Assembly: GCA_947426865.1 (NCBI GenBank)
Contig: CANEFS010000001.1
Location: 124,001 to 188,000, forward strand
Origin: an uncultured Coriobacteriaceae bacterium
GTDB taxonomy: Bacteria > Actinomycetota > Coriobacteriia > Coriobacteriales > Atopobiaceae
Direction of reading: 5' to 3'
DNA: 64,000 nucleotides
This document shows positions 36,631-46,280 of the stretch, piece by piece. Below the pieces are notes generated by a model, which did not search any database, was not told the DNA's origin, and saw only the letters and a program-made list of their open reading frames with translations. A program made the translations under genes and the position numbers. How positions within the stretch are numbered: position 1 is the stretch's first letter; each line of letters starts with the position of its first letter.

Positions 36631-37881
36631 ATGTCTTCTTCAAAGATTACGCCCGTCTGCCTTGTTCACTATCATGAAATAGGCCTTAAGGGCAAAAATC
36701 GTTCTCGTTTCGAGAAGCAACTCATAACAAACCTCTGCGCTTCGCTTTCAGCGCTTCCCGTCGTAGTACGGCGTATCTCGGGATACGTCTTGATTGCGAC
36801 GAAGGAGCCCTCTTTGGATGTTGCAGAAGTAATTGGAGCCGCACTTGAAATTGCCCGCAAAATTCCTGGGGTCGCCAGGGCAACATATGCTTACAAAACC
36901 GAGCAGGACCCCGAGGCCTATTGCCTTGCCGCAAAAATCGCACTGACCGAGGCTCTTGAAGCCTCCTCACAAGACCCTGAAACCTTAACGTTCAAAGTTC
37001 ATGCCAAGCGTTCAGCGACAACGTATGAGCTCCATACCCTCGAGCTTCACCAACAGGTGGGAGCCTACCTATGTGAAGGATTCCCGCAGCTAAAAGTAGA
37101 TGTTCACCACCCTGATATCACCGTGAACGTCCTCATTCACCAATCGGATGCCTACGTCTACGCCCACTCTCTGGCAGGCGTCGGGGGCCTTCCTGTGGGA
37201 ACGGCCGGAAAGGTGGTAGCCCTCTTTTCAAGCGGTTTCGACTCTCCTGTGGCAACGTGGATGTTGGGCCGCCGAGGTGCTGTCATGGTGCCCGTGCACT
37301 TCTCGGGAAGACCGATGGTGGTTCAAGACTCCGAGGAACTCTGCATAGAACTTTGCGAGAAACTGAACGATAGTGGCATCATAGGGCGCCTCTATATCGT
37401 GCCGTTTGGCGAGGTACAGCGCGAGATTGCGCTCAGCGTTCCGCCGTCGCTTCGCATTTTGATGTATCGGCGCATGATGTATTTGGTCGCAGATCGCATC
37501 GCTCAAAAAGAGGGCGCAAAGGCGCTCTGTACCGGGGAGAGCCTAGGGCAAGTTGCTTCGCAAACTCTCGAGAACATCCATGCGACCGCCGAGCTCGTCT
37601 CTGACATGCCGGTCCTTCGACCGCTCGTTGGCTCCGATAAACAGGAGATTATCTCGCGCGCCCAGGAGCTGGGAACTTTCGATATTTCGGCGACGACTGC
37701 ACCTGATTGCTGCACGCTTTTCATGCCAAAAAAGCCCGAAACGCATGCGCGCATGAAAGAGATAAATTCCGCCTGGGAAAAGCTTCCGGTGGAAGATATG
37801 GTTGCATCGTTGCTCGAAGCTGTTGAGGTAAACGATTTTTCTGCTTGTCCGGCCTACGTTGCCCCTAAAGCTGAATCTTAA
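36631..37881 (+). CDS. thiI: tRNA 4-thiouridine synthetase ThiI, no rhodanese domain
   Basis: 416 residues. N-terminal ferredoxin-like and THUMP domains (to ~165), then the PP-loop SSGFDSPVA (~196) and GESLGQVASQTLENI. The catalytic Cys region is DCCTLFMPKKPETHA (~358). The C-terminal rhodanese domain of the E. coli enzyme is absent, as in most Gram-positive members, so sulfur would be taken directly from a desulfurase. It acts in tRNA s4U8 and possibly thiazole synthesis. The motif is SSGFDSP rather than the commoner SGGIDSP. Confidence 0.92.
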   Translation: MSSSKITPVCLVHYHEIGLKGKNRSRFEKQLITNLCASLSALPVVVRRISGYVLIATKEPSLDVAEVIGAALEIARKIPGVARATYAYKTEQDPEAYCLAAKIALTEALEASSQDPETLTFKVHAKRSATTYELHTLELHQQVGAYLCEGFPQLKVDVHHPDITVNVLIHQSDAYVYAHSLAGVGGLPVGTAGKVVALFSSGFDSPVATWMLGRRGAVMVPVHFSGRPMVVQDSEELCIELCEKLNDSGIIGRLYIVPFGEVQREIALSVPPSLRILMYRRMMYLVADRIAQKEGAKALCTGESLGQVASQTLENIHATAELVSDMPVLRPLVGSDKQEIISRAQELGTFDISATTAPDCCTLFMPKKPETHARMKEINSAWEKLPVEDMVASLLEAVEVNDFSACPAYVAPKAES

Positions 37882-38092
37882 TTTTTCTTTCAATTGCCGT
37901 TTTATATTCTTTTAAGCTGTTTCTTTCGTATTCAATTTCGTTTTCGATTTTTTTTCAAATCTTCTTTCAAACTTTTCTAAAACCCGCTTTCTATCTGCTG
38001 GTAAGAAACAGGTGCGAATTCGGTTATGTGTCGGTGAGACCTCTTGGGTAGGCTCTCTTTCCAAACGAATTGAGAAGGGAGAGGGGAGAGAC

Positions 38093-38830
38093 GTGGCGCA
38101 ACCGAACAGTTCCAATCCGTACTTGCCCGAGGAGGGAGAGAAAACCCTTTTTCAAACGGGCTCATCAAAGAAAACCTCAGATAAAAAGGGGTTTTTTGCC
38201 CTGTTCTCTCGGCTAAAGCCTGGAGTTAAGATAGGGCTCGTGGGAGGCGTTGCTTGCCTTTTTGCCTTTTGTCTTTTTGCGTTTGCAAACGATTCGAACT
38301 CGATGGTGCTTGCTGACCAAGACGAGGCGCAAGGCCTTGAGGAGGTGGAGGAGGAAGGCACGGGGGAGACGATTTCAATCCACATCGACGGGGCTGTTGT
38401 GCAACCCGGCGTCTATGACATAGAAAAGGAAGGAGAAGCAGAGCTAAGGGTACGAGACGCGGTCGATGCGGCGCAGGGGCTCACAGAAGAGGCAGATGTT
38501 TCAAACGTCAACCTGGCGGCAAAGATAGCAGACGGCCAAAAAATTCACATTCCCAAAGTCGGCGAAGTTGCCAGTTCTTCAACGAGTGCCGCTACAGATT
38601 CGGCAAGTAATGCAAGCTCAGGCACGTCTTCTCAAAGTGGCCTTATCAACATCAACACTGCCTCGGAAAAGGATTTAGAGAAGCTTCCCGGTATAGGGGA
38701 GGCCACAGCAAAAGCGATTGTGGAGGACCGCATGCAGCACGGCTCCTTTAAAAATATCGAGGATTTGATGCGCGTATCGGGCATCGGCGAGAAGAAGTTC
38801 GAAAAGATTAAAGGACAGATTTGTGTATAG
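38093..38830 (+). CDS. comEA: Competence DNA-binding protein ComEA
   Basis: 245 residues from GTG at 38093, with an excellent GGGAGAGGGGAG site. Cytoplasmic N-terminus, one membrane helix (IGLVGGVACLFAFCLFAFA in part, ~47-67), an SLBB domain (ISIHIDGAVVQPGVYDI), a Ser/Thr-rich linker, and two helix-hairpin-helix motifs (LPGIGEATAKAI and VSGIGEKKFEKI). It binds incoming DNA outside the membrane and hands it to ComEC, whose gene overlaps its end by eight bases. Confidence 0.93.
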   Translation: MAQPNSSNPYLPEEGEKTLFQTGSSKKTSDKKGFFALFSRLKPGVKIGLVGGVACLFAFCLFAFANDSNSMVLADQDEAQGLEEVEEEGTGETISIHIDGAVVQPGVYDIEKEGEAELRVRDAVDAAQGLTEEADVSNVNLAAKIADGQKIHIPKVGEVASSSTSAATDSASNASSGTSSQSGLININTASEKDLEKLPGIGEATAKAIVEDRMQHGSFKNIEDLMRVSGIGEKKFEKIKGQICV

Positions 38831-41252
38831 CCCCCAGCCCCTCCCCAGGCGCCCGGGTGTCCCGCAACTTTTCCTCTTTTGTATCCTCGCCATAATTTGC
38901 GCGCGCCTTATCTTTTCGCGCGCCTTTTCTGCCCCCTGGTTCTTTCTGTCGCTTGTGGCAGCGGCCATTTTTGCCCTAGCTTTTTGGCTAATAAAAACAC
39001 GAGGCCAGACACCTTTTTTCGCCTTTTCCCGAGAAAACCCTTTGGTGGTTGTGGGGTTTCTCGGCGTTCTCTTGATAAGTTGCTTGAGTGAGGCCGGAAG
39101 AATATCTCAGGACCGCTCCATTGAGACGCTCAAAAAAGTTCCTGTGAGTAGTCTCTCCTTTGTGGCGGAAGGAGACGCGACAGAAAGCAGCGTAGGTTTC
39201 TCGGTAAAGGCAAGGGCCTTCCAAGACGGCAAGGATTTGGGATTGGTCCGGGTGTCGCTTCCCGAAGACATGTCTTGCCAGGAGACGTTCGAGGGCGTGG
39301 GAACCGTTTCTGAAAACGACGACGAGTACGCCCAATCCCTTTTTGTGCAGGGATACGCGGGGCAGATCAAACTCGTGAAGGTAACGCAGAAAACGGCGCC
39401 TTCGGGGATTTTGGGGGTGCCTGCATGGTTAAAAAAGGAGGCGATAGCGCGCATCCAGCCGGAGGAATCGAAGGAAAAAGCGCTGGTTGCGGGGATGTGT
39501 TTGGGCTATAAACCGGCGCTTAAGAAAAGCGGCATCCAGGAGAGTTTTTCTTCGGTGGGGCTTGCCCACATTATCGCTGTTTCAGGAGCCCACCTTGCAA
39601 TTGTTGGATCTGCGCTAGGCATTCTTCTGGGGAAGGTGAAGCTTTCTCCTAAAGCGCGGGTGCTCATTCTCTGCGGAATTTGTGCCCTTTACGTGCTTAT
39701 TTGCGGAGCGCCCATCGCCGCGCAGAGGTCCTGGCTGATGACGGTGGTGGGAAACGGGGCGGTTTTGTTTGGAAGGCGAAGCTCGTCGCTGAACTCGCTT
39801 TCGCTGGCAGCGCTTGCCCTCATTGGTCTCAATCCTGCAACCGCAGCTGACATCGGGTTTTTGCTTTCTTTTTCATCTGTTGCCGGCCTTGCTCTTTTTT
39901 CTGGATACGTGTCGTCCCTGCTAAAGCGAGGCCTCAACCCACTTTCCAAGGGCGCTTATAAGCTGTCGCACCAATCGCCAAAAGGGACGTTAGGCTTGGC
40001 GCGAAAGGGCTGCGGAAAAGCGATGGGCATAGTACACGAGCGCCTTGTGAGCGACGGGAGTGCAGGTTTCGTTTGTTCATGTTGTACGGCCCCTCTTTCA
40101 AGCTCGATGTTTGGGAGGCTTTGCTTTGTGGGGCCTCTGAGCGCGGTACTTGCCGGGCCTTTTATCGTTCCTTTGATGCTCTGTGGGCTTCTTGCCATCC
40201 TTTTGCTCTTCATTCCTTTTGTAGGCTCTCTTTTGGCGACGTTGCCTCTTTTTCTGAGCAAGCTCTGCGCGAAGGCGGTCCTCTTCTTCGCAAGCATCAT
40301 GCAAAAAGTGCCCTTTGGCTCGATTAATCTCACGCTCACCGAGCCACTCGCGACGATTTTGCTTCTGGCAGGATGTGTGCTTCTCTACATCCTCTGGCCC
40401 AACCCCAAGAGGCGCTGGATCTACTCCGTGGGCCTCGCCGCTTTCGTCCTCATCTTTTTTGTAAGCTCGATTCTGCCTGCATTTAGCCCGTCTCAGATGG
40501 TGGTTTTAAACGTGGGGCAAGGAGATGCCATCCTTATTCAGGACCGCACGCACGCGATTCTTGTCGACACGGGGCCGGACGATACCGTGCTAGATGCGAT
40601 GGCTCCCTTTTTTGTCACGCACCTGGACGCGGTCATAATCACCCACCAGCACAACGATCACTACGGGGGCCTCAAAGCGGTTCTCTCGCACATTCCAACC
40701 GACAAAGTAATTTTTGGCAAGGGCGTGACGAGCGCGTTTTGCACAGAGATTCAAAAGGCTTTGGCCGAGACAAACTCTCCCGTTGCAGAGGTTTCTGCCA
40801 ACGATACCTTTCAGGACGGGGGTTGGAAGATTTCTGTGCTCTGGCCAAAAGAGGCGAGCAAGGGGAACGAAAATGAGGACTCGATTTGCTTCTCTTTGAC
40901 GCGCGCCGACGCTAGTTTTTCCGCCTTTTTAACAGGGGATGCCGAAGAAGGGGTTCTTGGGAAAATCGAGCATCTACCTAAGAAAATTTCGGTCTATAAG
41001 GTGGGGCACCATGGCTCGGCGATTGCTATAAACGAGGCTCAGGCCAAGACCCTTTCGCCGAGGCTTTCGGTGGCCTCTGCTGGCAAAGGCAATAAGTACG
41101 GACACCCCACCAAGCAATGCATCTCGATTCTTGAGAAGGCAGGCTCGCAGTTCGTCTGTACGATGGATGCCGGAAATGTGGTGACAACTCCGCAGCAAAT
41201 CGGAGTTGGCGTTACGGCCGATGTTCCAGAGGCTCTCAGGAAGCGCTACTAA
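38823..41252 (+). CDS. comEC: DNA uptake channel ComEC
   Basis: 809 residues. N-terminal membrane helices, an OB-like outer domain, the competence domain (AHIIAVSGAHLAIVG, CGAPIAAQRSWLMT), more helices, and a C-terminal metallo-beta-lactamase domain with NVGQGDAILIQ, VDTGPDD and THQHNDHYGG (~605). It is the channel for single-stranded DNA entry in transformation; the C-terminal domain may be the nuclease. The start GTG lies within the end of comEA. Nothing suggests decay. Confidence 0.94.
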   Translation: MYSPQPLPRRPGVPQLFLFCILAIICARLIFSRAFSAPWFFLSLVAAAIFALAFWLIKTRGQTPFFAFSRENPLVVVGFLGVLLISCLSEAGRISQDRSIETLKKVPVSSLSFVAEGDATESSVGFSVKARAFQDGKDLGLVRVSLPEDMSCQETFEGVGTVSENDDEYAQSLFVQGYAGQIKLVKVTQKTAPSGILGVPAWLKKEAIARIQPEESKEKALVAGMCLGYKPALKKSGIQESFSSVGLAHIIAVSGAHLAIVGSALGILLGKVKLSPKARVLILCGICALYVLICGAPIAAQRSWLMTVVGNGAVLFGRRSSSLNSLSLAALALIGLNPATAADIGFLLSFSSVAGLALFSGYVSSLLKRGLNPLSKGAYKLSHQSPKGTLGLARKGCGKAMGIVHERLVSDGSAGFVCSCCTAPLSSSMFGRLCFVGPLSAVLAGPFIVPLMLCGLLAILLLFIPFVGSLLATLPLFLSKLCAKAVLFFASIMQKVPFGSINLTLTEPLATILLLAGCVLLYILWPNPKRRWIYSVGLAAFVLIFFVSSILPAFSPSQMVVLNVGQGDAILIQDRTHAILVDTGPDDTVLDAMAPFFVTHLDAVIITHQHNDHYGGLKAVLSHIPTDKVIFGKGVTSAFCTEIQKALAETNSPVAEVSANDTFQDGGWKISVLWPKEASKGNENEDSICFSLTRADASFSAFLTGDAEEGVLGKIEHLPKKISVYKVGHHGSAIAINEAQAKTLSPRLSVASAGKGNKYGHPTKQCISILEKAGSQFVCTMDAGNVVTTPQQIGVGVTADVPEALRKRY

Positions 41253-41351
41253 GGCGCGCTGCCAGTTAACTGCCGCGCATGACGCCGGCGCGCGACGCCT
41301 AAATTCCGCACCTGACGCCGCCGCCCGAATCGAAGAAACCGCAAAAAACCC

Positions 41352-41380
41352 TTGAACAAACCGGAAAATACCTCTATTAT
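41352..41380 (+). promoter_or_regulatory. Promoter of rplS
   Basis: TTGAAC at 41352-41357, a 17-base spacer and TATTAT at 41375-41380; the best -35/-10 pair in the window. The leader to the rplS start is about 57 bases. The GC-rich gap upstream contains the palindrome CAGTTAACTG near 41263. Confidence 0.7.
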
Positions 41381-41443
41381 TAAGCACCATTGAAAATTAC
41401 GAAGCTATGTGCCTTCAGTGGCACCTCTGGAAACGAGGAAAGA

Positions 41444-41788
41444 ATGGATTACATAAAAGCGATTGAGCAACAACAGATTCGCGACGACATTCCCCAGGTA
41501 GTTGTGGGTGATAACGTTAAAGTCCACTACAAAATTAAAGAGGGAGACCGTGAGCGTATTCAGGTTTTCCAAGGCGACGTTATTCGCATGTCGGGCGAGG
41601 GAGCTCGCGAAACCTTCACCGTCAGAAAGATTTCTTTTGGCGTTGGCGTCGAGAGAACCTTCCCGCTGAACAGCCCCAAGATTGCAAAACTCGAGGTCGT
41701 TCGCCACGGAGACGTCCACCGCGCGAAACTTTACTATCTCCGCGACCGCGTTGGTAAAGCCGCTCGTCTTCGCGAGAAGCGCGTCTAG
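41444..41788 (+). CDS. rplS: 50S ribosomal protein L19
   Basis: 114 residues from ATG at 41444, preceded by [32 protein letters not shown] (partial), [20 protein letters not shown] (partial) and the C-terminal [17 protein letters not shown] are diagnostic. trmD and rimM, its usual partners, are not next to it. rnhB follows after a short gap. Confidence 0.96.
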   Translation: MDYIKAIEQQQIRDDIPQVVVGDNVKVHYKIKEGDRERIQVFQGDVIRMSGEGARETFTVRKISFGVGVERTFPLNSPKIAKLEVVRHGDVHRAKLYYLRDRVGKAARLREKRV

Positions 41789-41819
41789 CTCGAAAACTTT
41801 CTTGCCTCAAAAAACTTCC

Positions 41820-42635
41820 GTGCCGAAAATCGACTTTTTGGCCTCTTCAGTAGCCTCTATTGAAAAGGCCTTTTCTATAGCCGAGAAAGACCTCTTTTCT
41901 CCGCTCTATTCTGCCAACTCCTTTAACGACTCCTCACTGTGCTCGCTGATCGATCAGGGCCTGTCAGACGCGCGTGCCTCTGTCCAAAAGCGTTCCGAGA
42001 CAAGCAAGAAGCGCCTGGAGCGCTATCTGAGTGAAGTCGCTCGCACGAAAGCGCTCTATGGAAACAACCCTGAGAACACCGTAGGGGCCGACGAGGTGGG
42101 AAGGGGTCCTCTTGCAGGACCGGTCGTCGTTTGCGCCCTTATCCTTCCAGCTAGCCCCCTTATCCTTGGACTCAACGATTCGAAAAAGCTTTCTGCGCAC
42201 CGCCGCGAAGAGCTCTCCCAACGCATCCAACAGCATGCCATCGCGCTCGCCCTCGAGCAAAACACGAACACCCAAATTGACGAGAAAGGCATAACCCGTG
42301 CTCTCAAGGACACGTTTGACGGAGCCATCGCAAGGGTTTCTCGAGAGGTCGGAGAGGAAAACGTGTCGCGCGTTCTTCTCGACGGGAGGCCCCTCCACAT
42401 CCACGCCAAGGAGGAGGCGATTGTTAAGGGAGACGCAAAGGTTGCCTCGATTGCCGCCGCCTCAATCGTTGCAAAGGTCGCGCGCGACGCCTACATGGAT
42501 CAGGTTGCCTCTGATTTTCCTGCCTACGGTTTCGAGAAAAACAAGGGTTATGGCTCGGAAGAGCACATGGAGGCGATTAAGCAGGCCGGCCTGAGTCCGC
42601 TTCATCGTCGCTCTTTCTGCACGAAAATTCTCTAA
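41820..42635 (+). CDS. rnhB: Ribonuclease HII with N-terminal extension
   Basis: 271 residues if GTG at 41820 is used; TTG at 41802 is an alternative and neither has a clear ribosome site. The catalytic domain starts near residue 88: GADEVGRGPLAGPVVV, LNDSKKLSAHRRE, VLLDG and KGDAKVASIAAASIVAKV (catalytic D/E/D/D). The helical N-terminal extension resembles that of Bacillus RnhB. It removes RNA from DNA duplexes. Lies 31 bases after rplS. Confidence 0.92.
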   Translation: MPKIDFLASSVASIEKAFSIAEKDLFSPLYSANSFNDSSLCSLIDQGLSDARASVQKRSETSKKRLERYLSEVARTKALYGNNPENTVGADEVGRGPLAGPVVVCALILPASPLILGLNDSKKLSAHRREELSQRIQQHAIALALEQNTNTQIDEKGITRALKDTFDGAIARVSREVGEENVSRVLLDGRPLHIHAKEEAIVKGDAKVASIAAASIVAKVARDAYMDQVASDFPAYGFEKNKGYGSEEHMEAIKQAGLSPLHRRSFCTKIL

Positions 42636-42679
42636 GCTGTTTTCCGTTTTTTCTTTCTGTTTGTTTTCGTTTGTAAGGG

Positions 42680-42703
42680 ACCGGTAAGGTCTCGGTGTTT
42701 TTT
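42680..42703 (+). terminator. Possible weak terminator after rnhB
   Basis: ACCG (42680) pairs with CGGT (42693-42696) around a 9-base loop, followed by G and six T. The stem is short. Confidence 0.35.
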
Positions 42704-42774
42704 CGGTAAAGGACACCTCCTACTTTTATCTCAGGAATAAAACGCTAAAAGCCGCCGATGAGAAAGGGGAGAAG

Positions 42775-43584
42775 ATGTCTGCTTCAGCATTAGCAAAAAA
42801 AGCAATAAAAGAAAATGAAGAAAAGCCTGCTAAGGAGAGCAAAACGCCGGAATTGAAAGTGGTTAGGGATTCATTGCCGGAGAACACGGGTGAAAAGCCG
42901 ACCGCGGCAAAGGAAGAGGTAAGGGGAGAGGAAAAGAAGGAAGGAAAGGGAGAGGCTGGAAAGGGGGAAGCCAAAAAAGAAGAGGCCAAAAAGAGCAGCT
43001 CAAAAGATTCTAAAAAAGAAAAGAAGCCGGCGCCAAAACGAAAGGCGCGAGAAAAGAAGAACGCTGCGCAAAAGGCCGAAAGCAAACAGGAAGCCAAGCA
43101 AGGGATTAAGCCGGACGCCAAGACAGAAGACAGCGGAAATCATACGTCCCACAAATCATTTAGGGAGTTCAATCCCTGGAACAAAATCCTTCGCCCCGAC
43201 AAACCTATTGAGGAATACAACAACAAAGAGGTAGGCAAAGAGGGAGAGCTTCTCGCCAGCCTTTTCTTGCAATACAAGAACTACGAAATTCTCGAGATGA
43301 ACTGGACCTGCAAGTTTGGAGAGGTCGACATAGTTGCGCGCGATGGAGATGAGCTTGTTTTGTGTGAGGTGAAGACGCGCCTTTGCCTGCACGACGGAGA
43401 GGCAATCCCCGAGCTCAGAGTGCACAAAAGAAAGCAAGATAAATACAGAAAGCTCGCCCTTTGCTACCTGATGGAGCACCCCAAAGAAGACGCTCTTCGC
43501 TTTGATGTTATGGCTTTAACTATCACAGGTCAGAGAAGCGCAAAGCTGCGCCACCTGCTCGGGGCCTTCAGCTTTGATTTGTAA
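42775..43584 (+). CDS. YraN-family (UPF0102) endonuclease-like protein with basic tail
   Basis: 269 residues. The C-terminal ~115 residues match YraN: NKEVGKEGELLASLFLQ, EILEMNWTCKFGEVDIVARDGDELVLCEVKTR (in part), which form a PD-(D/E)XK-like core (E, D, E-x-K). The first ~125 residues are Lys/Glu/Ala-rich low complexity, unlike usual YraN (~120 residues in all). The biochemical role of the family is unsettled; it commonly lies between rnhB and comM/dprA, as here. Confidence 0.85.
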   Translation: MSASALAKKAIKENEEKPAKESKTPELKVVRDSLPENTGEKPTAAKEEVRGEEKKEGKGEAGKGEAKKEEAKKSSSKDSKKEKKPAPKRKAREKKNAAQKAESKQEAKQGIKPDAKTEDSGNHTSHKSFREFNPWNKILRPDKPIEEYNNKEVGKEGELLASLFLQYKNYEILEMNWTCKFGEVDIVARDGDELVLCEVKTRLCLHDGEAIPELRVHKRKQDKYRKLALCYLMEHPKEDALRFDVMALTITGQRSAKLRHLLGAFSFDL

Positions 43585-43672
43585 GGAACCCAATTCGGAA
43601 CTCAATAAAGGCTCCTATGTGGGACCCAATAAGGAATCCAACAAGAAACCCACGAACCCAAGGTAATTTCTC
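43585..43672 (+). repeat. Degenerate 12-base tandem repeats before comM
   Basis: Related units such as GGAACCCAATTC, GGAACTCAATAA, GGGACCCAATAA, GGAATCCAACAA and GAACCCAAGG fill the whole spacer between the YraN gene and comM and run into the ribosome-site region. Confidence 0.75.
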
Positions 43673-45304
43673 ATGGCAAAAAATCGGCTCATAGCAAGTG
43701 TGGAAAGCGCCGTTATCCGCGGCATCAAGGCCCAGCCGGTAACGGTTGAAGTCAGTGTTGCTCCAGGAATTCCTGGCATAAACATCGTTGGCATGCCCTC
43801 CACCTCCGTCCTCGAAGCAAGACATAGACTACGCTGCGCTTTTGCAGCTTCCGGTTTTGAGCTGCCGCGCGCAAACGTGACGATAAATCTCGTGCCGGCC
43901 GACCTTTCCAAAACAGGAACGGGGCTGGATTTGCCCATGGCGATAGGCATTCTTGTGGCAAGCAGGCAGCTTCCTCAAAAGATTCTGGATGGCTGCCTTT
44001 TCGTGGGTGAGGTGGGCCTTCAGGGAGAGATACTGCCGGTAAAAGGCGAGCTTGCCTACGGTCTTCGGGCCAAGGAAGAAAACACAGTTCTTGTCGGCTC
44101 GTTTGTCACGCATCGCTTCGATGAGCTCGATGTTAAGGCAAAATGCGTCTCCTCCTTGCAAGATCTCCGAGGTGGCCTGGAACAGCAAGCGAGTTTTAAT
44201 TGGTCGCAAAATGCAAAAGATTTTCTCGAGAAACCCAAAGGGGGAGAAGCGAGAGACCAAAATGAAAAGCAGGGAAGGCAGGGGCGCACTTCGGTAAAAG
44301 AGACAGCGCAAGAGGGAGTACCCCAAAAAGACCTTGACTTCAAAGACGTCGTTGACCAGGAAACGCCCAAGCGCGCCCTCACGATAGCGGCAGCTGGTGG
44401 TTTTGGGACGCTTATGGTGGGGCCTCCCGGGGCAGGAAAGACGATGCTTGCCAAAAGGATGCCCACCATTCTGGATGAGCTTGGCGAGAAAGAACGCATT
44501 GAAACGGCCCTCATCCATTCCATCGCCGGGGCGGACGTGGAAGAAATCCTTAACGGAAGACGCCCTTTTCAAGCGCCCCATCACACCATTACGCCGGTGG
44601 CACTTGTGGGAGGGGGAAGGCCTGTGATTCCAGGAGCCATATCCTTAGCTCACAATGGCGTTTTGTTCTTGGACGAGCTCCCCGAGTTTTCCGCTCAAGC
44701 TCTCCAAGTTTTGCGCCAGCCTATCGAAGAGGGAGTCGTGCGCATCGTTAGAAACGAAGGTTCTTACGTCTTTCCGTCTTGGTTCCTTTTGTTGGGGGCG
44801 GCAAATCCCTGTCCTTGCGGCTACCTGGGAGACGCGGGGCATATCTGTACGTGCAGCCCCTCGCAAATCGCTCACTACCAAAGCAAAATGGGCGGGCCTT
44901 TGGGCGATAGGATTGAGCTTATCGTGGATGTCTTCCGGCCAGACCCGGCAAAGATCATCAATAACCAAAGCTCGAGAAGCACGCGTGAGATGCGCGATGA
45001 CGTGTTGCGGGCAAAAGCGTTTTGCAAATGGCGCTTAGAGAAGATGGTCAAGAAAAACGGGGGTTTCTTGGAAGAGAGAAAAGCCTCAGAACAGGCAGTC
45101 TTCAACTTATCGAAGAGCGCAAAAACCGCGCTTGAAGCCGTCGCACACTCGCTTGCTTTAGGCGGGCGCGCTCTGAAAAGTGTCGAGAAAGTTGCGCGTG
45201 TTATCGCAGACATGGATGAGCGCATAGAGATAGAGGAGGGCGACATTTTGGAAGCTTCGCTCTTCCGTCCTCGCAATACCGAAAGGCTGGAAGAAGTTGC
45301 CTAG
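43673..45304 (+). CDS. comM: ComM / YifB-family AAA+ ATPase
   Basis: 543 residues. N-terminal Lon-like fold (VTVEVSVAPGIPGINIVGMPSTSV in part; NLVPADLSKTGTGLDLPMAIGIL in part), then Walker A GPPGAGKT (~250), Walker B LFLDELPEF and the finger-like motif NPCPCGYLGD. ComM is a helicase that extends heteroduplex during transformation in Gram-negative bacteria. A charged low-complexity insert (~185-220) precedes the ATPase. Overlaps dprA by eight bases. Confidence 0.93.
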   Translation: MAKNRLIASVESAVIRGIKAQPVTVEVSVAPGIPGINIVGMPSTSVLEARHRLRCAFAASGFELPRANVTINLVPADLSKTGTGLDLPMAIGILVASRQLPQKILDGCLFVGEVGLQGEILPVKGELAYGLRAKEENTVLVGSFVTHRFDELDVKAKCVSSLQDLRGGLEQQASFNWSQNAKDFLEKPKGGEARDQNEKQGRQGRTSVKETAQEGVPQKDLDFKDVVDQETPKRALTIAAAGGFGTLMVGPPGAGKTMLAKRMPTILDELGEKERIETALIHSIAGADVEEILNGRRPFQAPHHTITPVALVGGGRPVIPGAISLAHNGVLFLDELPEFSAQALQVLRQPIEEGVVRIVRNEGSYVFPSWFLLLGAANPCPCGYLGDAGHICTCSPSQIAHYQSKMGGPLGDRIELIVDVFRPDPAKIINNQSSRSTREMRDDVLRAKAFCKWRLEKMVKKNGGFLEERKASEQAVFNLSKSAKTALEAVAHSLALGGRALKSVEKVARVIADMDERIEIEEGDILEASLFRPRNTERLEEVA

Positions 45305-46280
45305 CAAAACAAAACAGGAAGCGACTTTAGGTCGTAAGGTTCCTGCGGGCCGAAGGATGGCGCCCTCAAGAAACACGACAAATAACTTGCGGGCCCTCTT
45401 TCCCGACAAAGTCTTCGAGCTCAGGCCAACAGATGCCCTCTGGCCAAGCTGCGTCTCGGCGGATTTGATAGAGGCCTCCGCGATTTATGGCATAGGGGAC
45501 CCTGAGGTTCTCTCGGCAGAATCACTCTCGGTCGTTGGAGCGCGCCGCCCCACCCCATACGGCACAGCTCTGGCAAAAATGGCAGGCCGGATAGCAGCAG
45601 AAACAGGCCTGGTAACCGTATCCGGTGGCGCGATGGGCGTCGACATAGAAAGCGCCAAGGCAACGCTTAAGGCCAAAGGAAAAAACGTCATCGTCTCGGG
45701 CACGGGGGCAGATATCATCTATCCCGCCAAAAATAGGGAAACGTTCATCGAAACGGTTGAGGTAGGAGGCGCCGTAATCGCGATTGAGCGCTGGGAATCT
45801 CCTCCCAGGCGCTACGCTTTCCCCAAAAGAAACAAGGTGATAGCTGCTCTTTCTCGCGCGCTTTTTGTTACAGAAGCAGCCCTGCCTTCAGGCACGATGT
45901 CGACGGCTGAGGCGGCAATTGAGATGGGCCGGGCTCTCTACGCAGCTCCGGGTTCCATTTTTTCACCCTCTTCACGTGGAACGAACTGGCTCATTCAAGA
46001 GGGGGCAAGCATTATGGTGGACGAGGAGAGCCTTGAAGTGGCCATCTCTCGCGATTATGGAACGCTTCGAAGGGAGCGCCTCAAGCAAACAAAGGACCGA
46101 GGCCGCGCTATGTCTGTTCTTCTCGCTCAGCCCCTTCGTCCGGATGAGCTCGCGTCGTATCTGGGAAAAGAGTTGCTCACCGTGTTGAAGACCCTCTCGG
46201 AATACGAGGTAAAAGGGATGGTAGTGCGTCTTCCGGATGGTCGCTATACTCCTTCCGAGAAAATCCTTTTGGAAGGCTGA
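45297..46280 (+). CDS. dprA: DNA-processing protein DprA
   Basis: 327 residues from TTG at 45297 (CTGGAAGAAG upstream); ATG at 45357 with AAGGA is the alternative. Rossmann-like core: VVGARRPTPYG, VSGGAMGVDIESA, GTGADIIYPAKN, FPKRNKVIAALS and FSPSSRGTNWLIQEG. The C-terminal ~70 residues are winged-helix-like. The N-terminal helix-hairpin-helix/SAM part is short or absent. DprA loads RecA on incoming single strands. Its coupling to comM supports a working transformation pathway. Confidence 0.92.
   Translation: MPSKTKQEATLGRKVPAGRRMAPSRNTTNNLRALFPDKVFELRPTDALWPSCVSADLIEASAIYGIGDPEVLSAESLSVVGARRPTPYGTALAKMAGRIAAETGLVTVSGGAMGVDIESAKATLKAKGKNVIVSGTGADIIYPAKNRETFIETVEVGGAVIAIERWESPPRRYAFPKRNKVIAALSRALFVTEAALPSGTMSTAEAAIEMGRALYAAPGSIFSPSSRGTNWLIQEGASIMVDEESLEVAISRDYGTLRRERLKQTKDRGRAMSVLLAQPLRPDELASYLGKELLTVLKTLSEYEVKGMVVRLPDGRYTPSEKILLEG

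Noticed and set aside
41253-41300. Terminator after comEC
   Set aside because: The GC-rich palindromic stretch has no T-tract after it.
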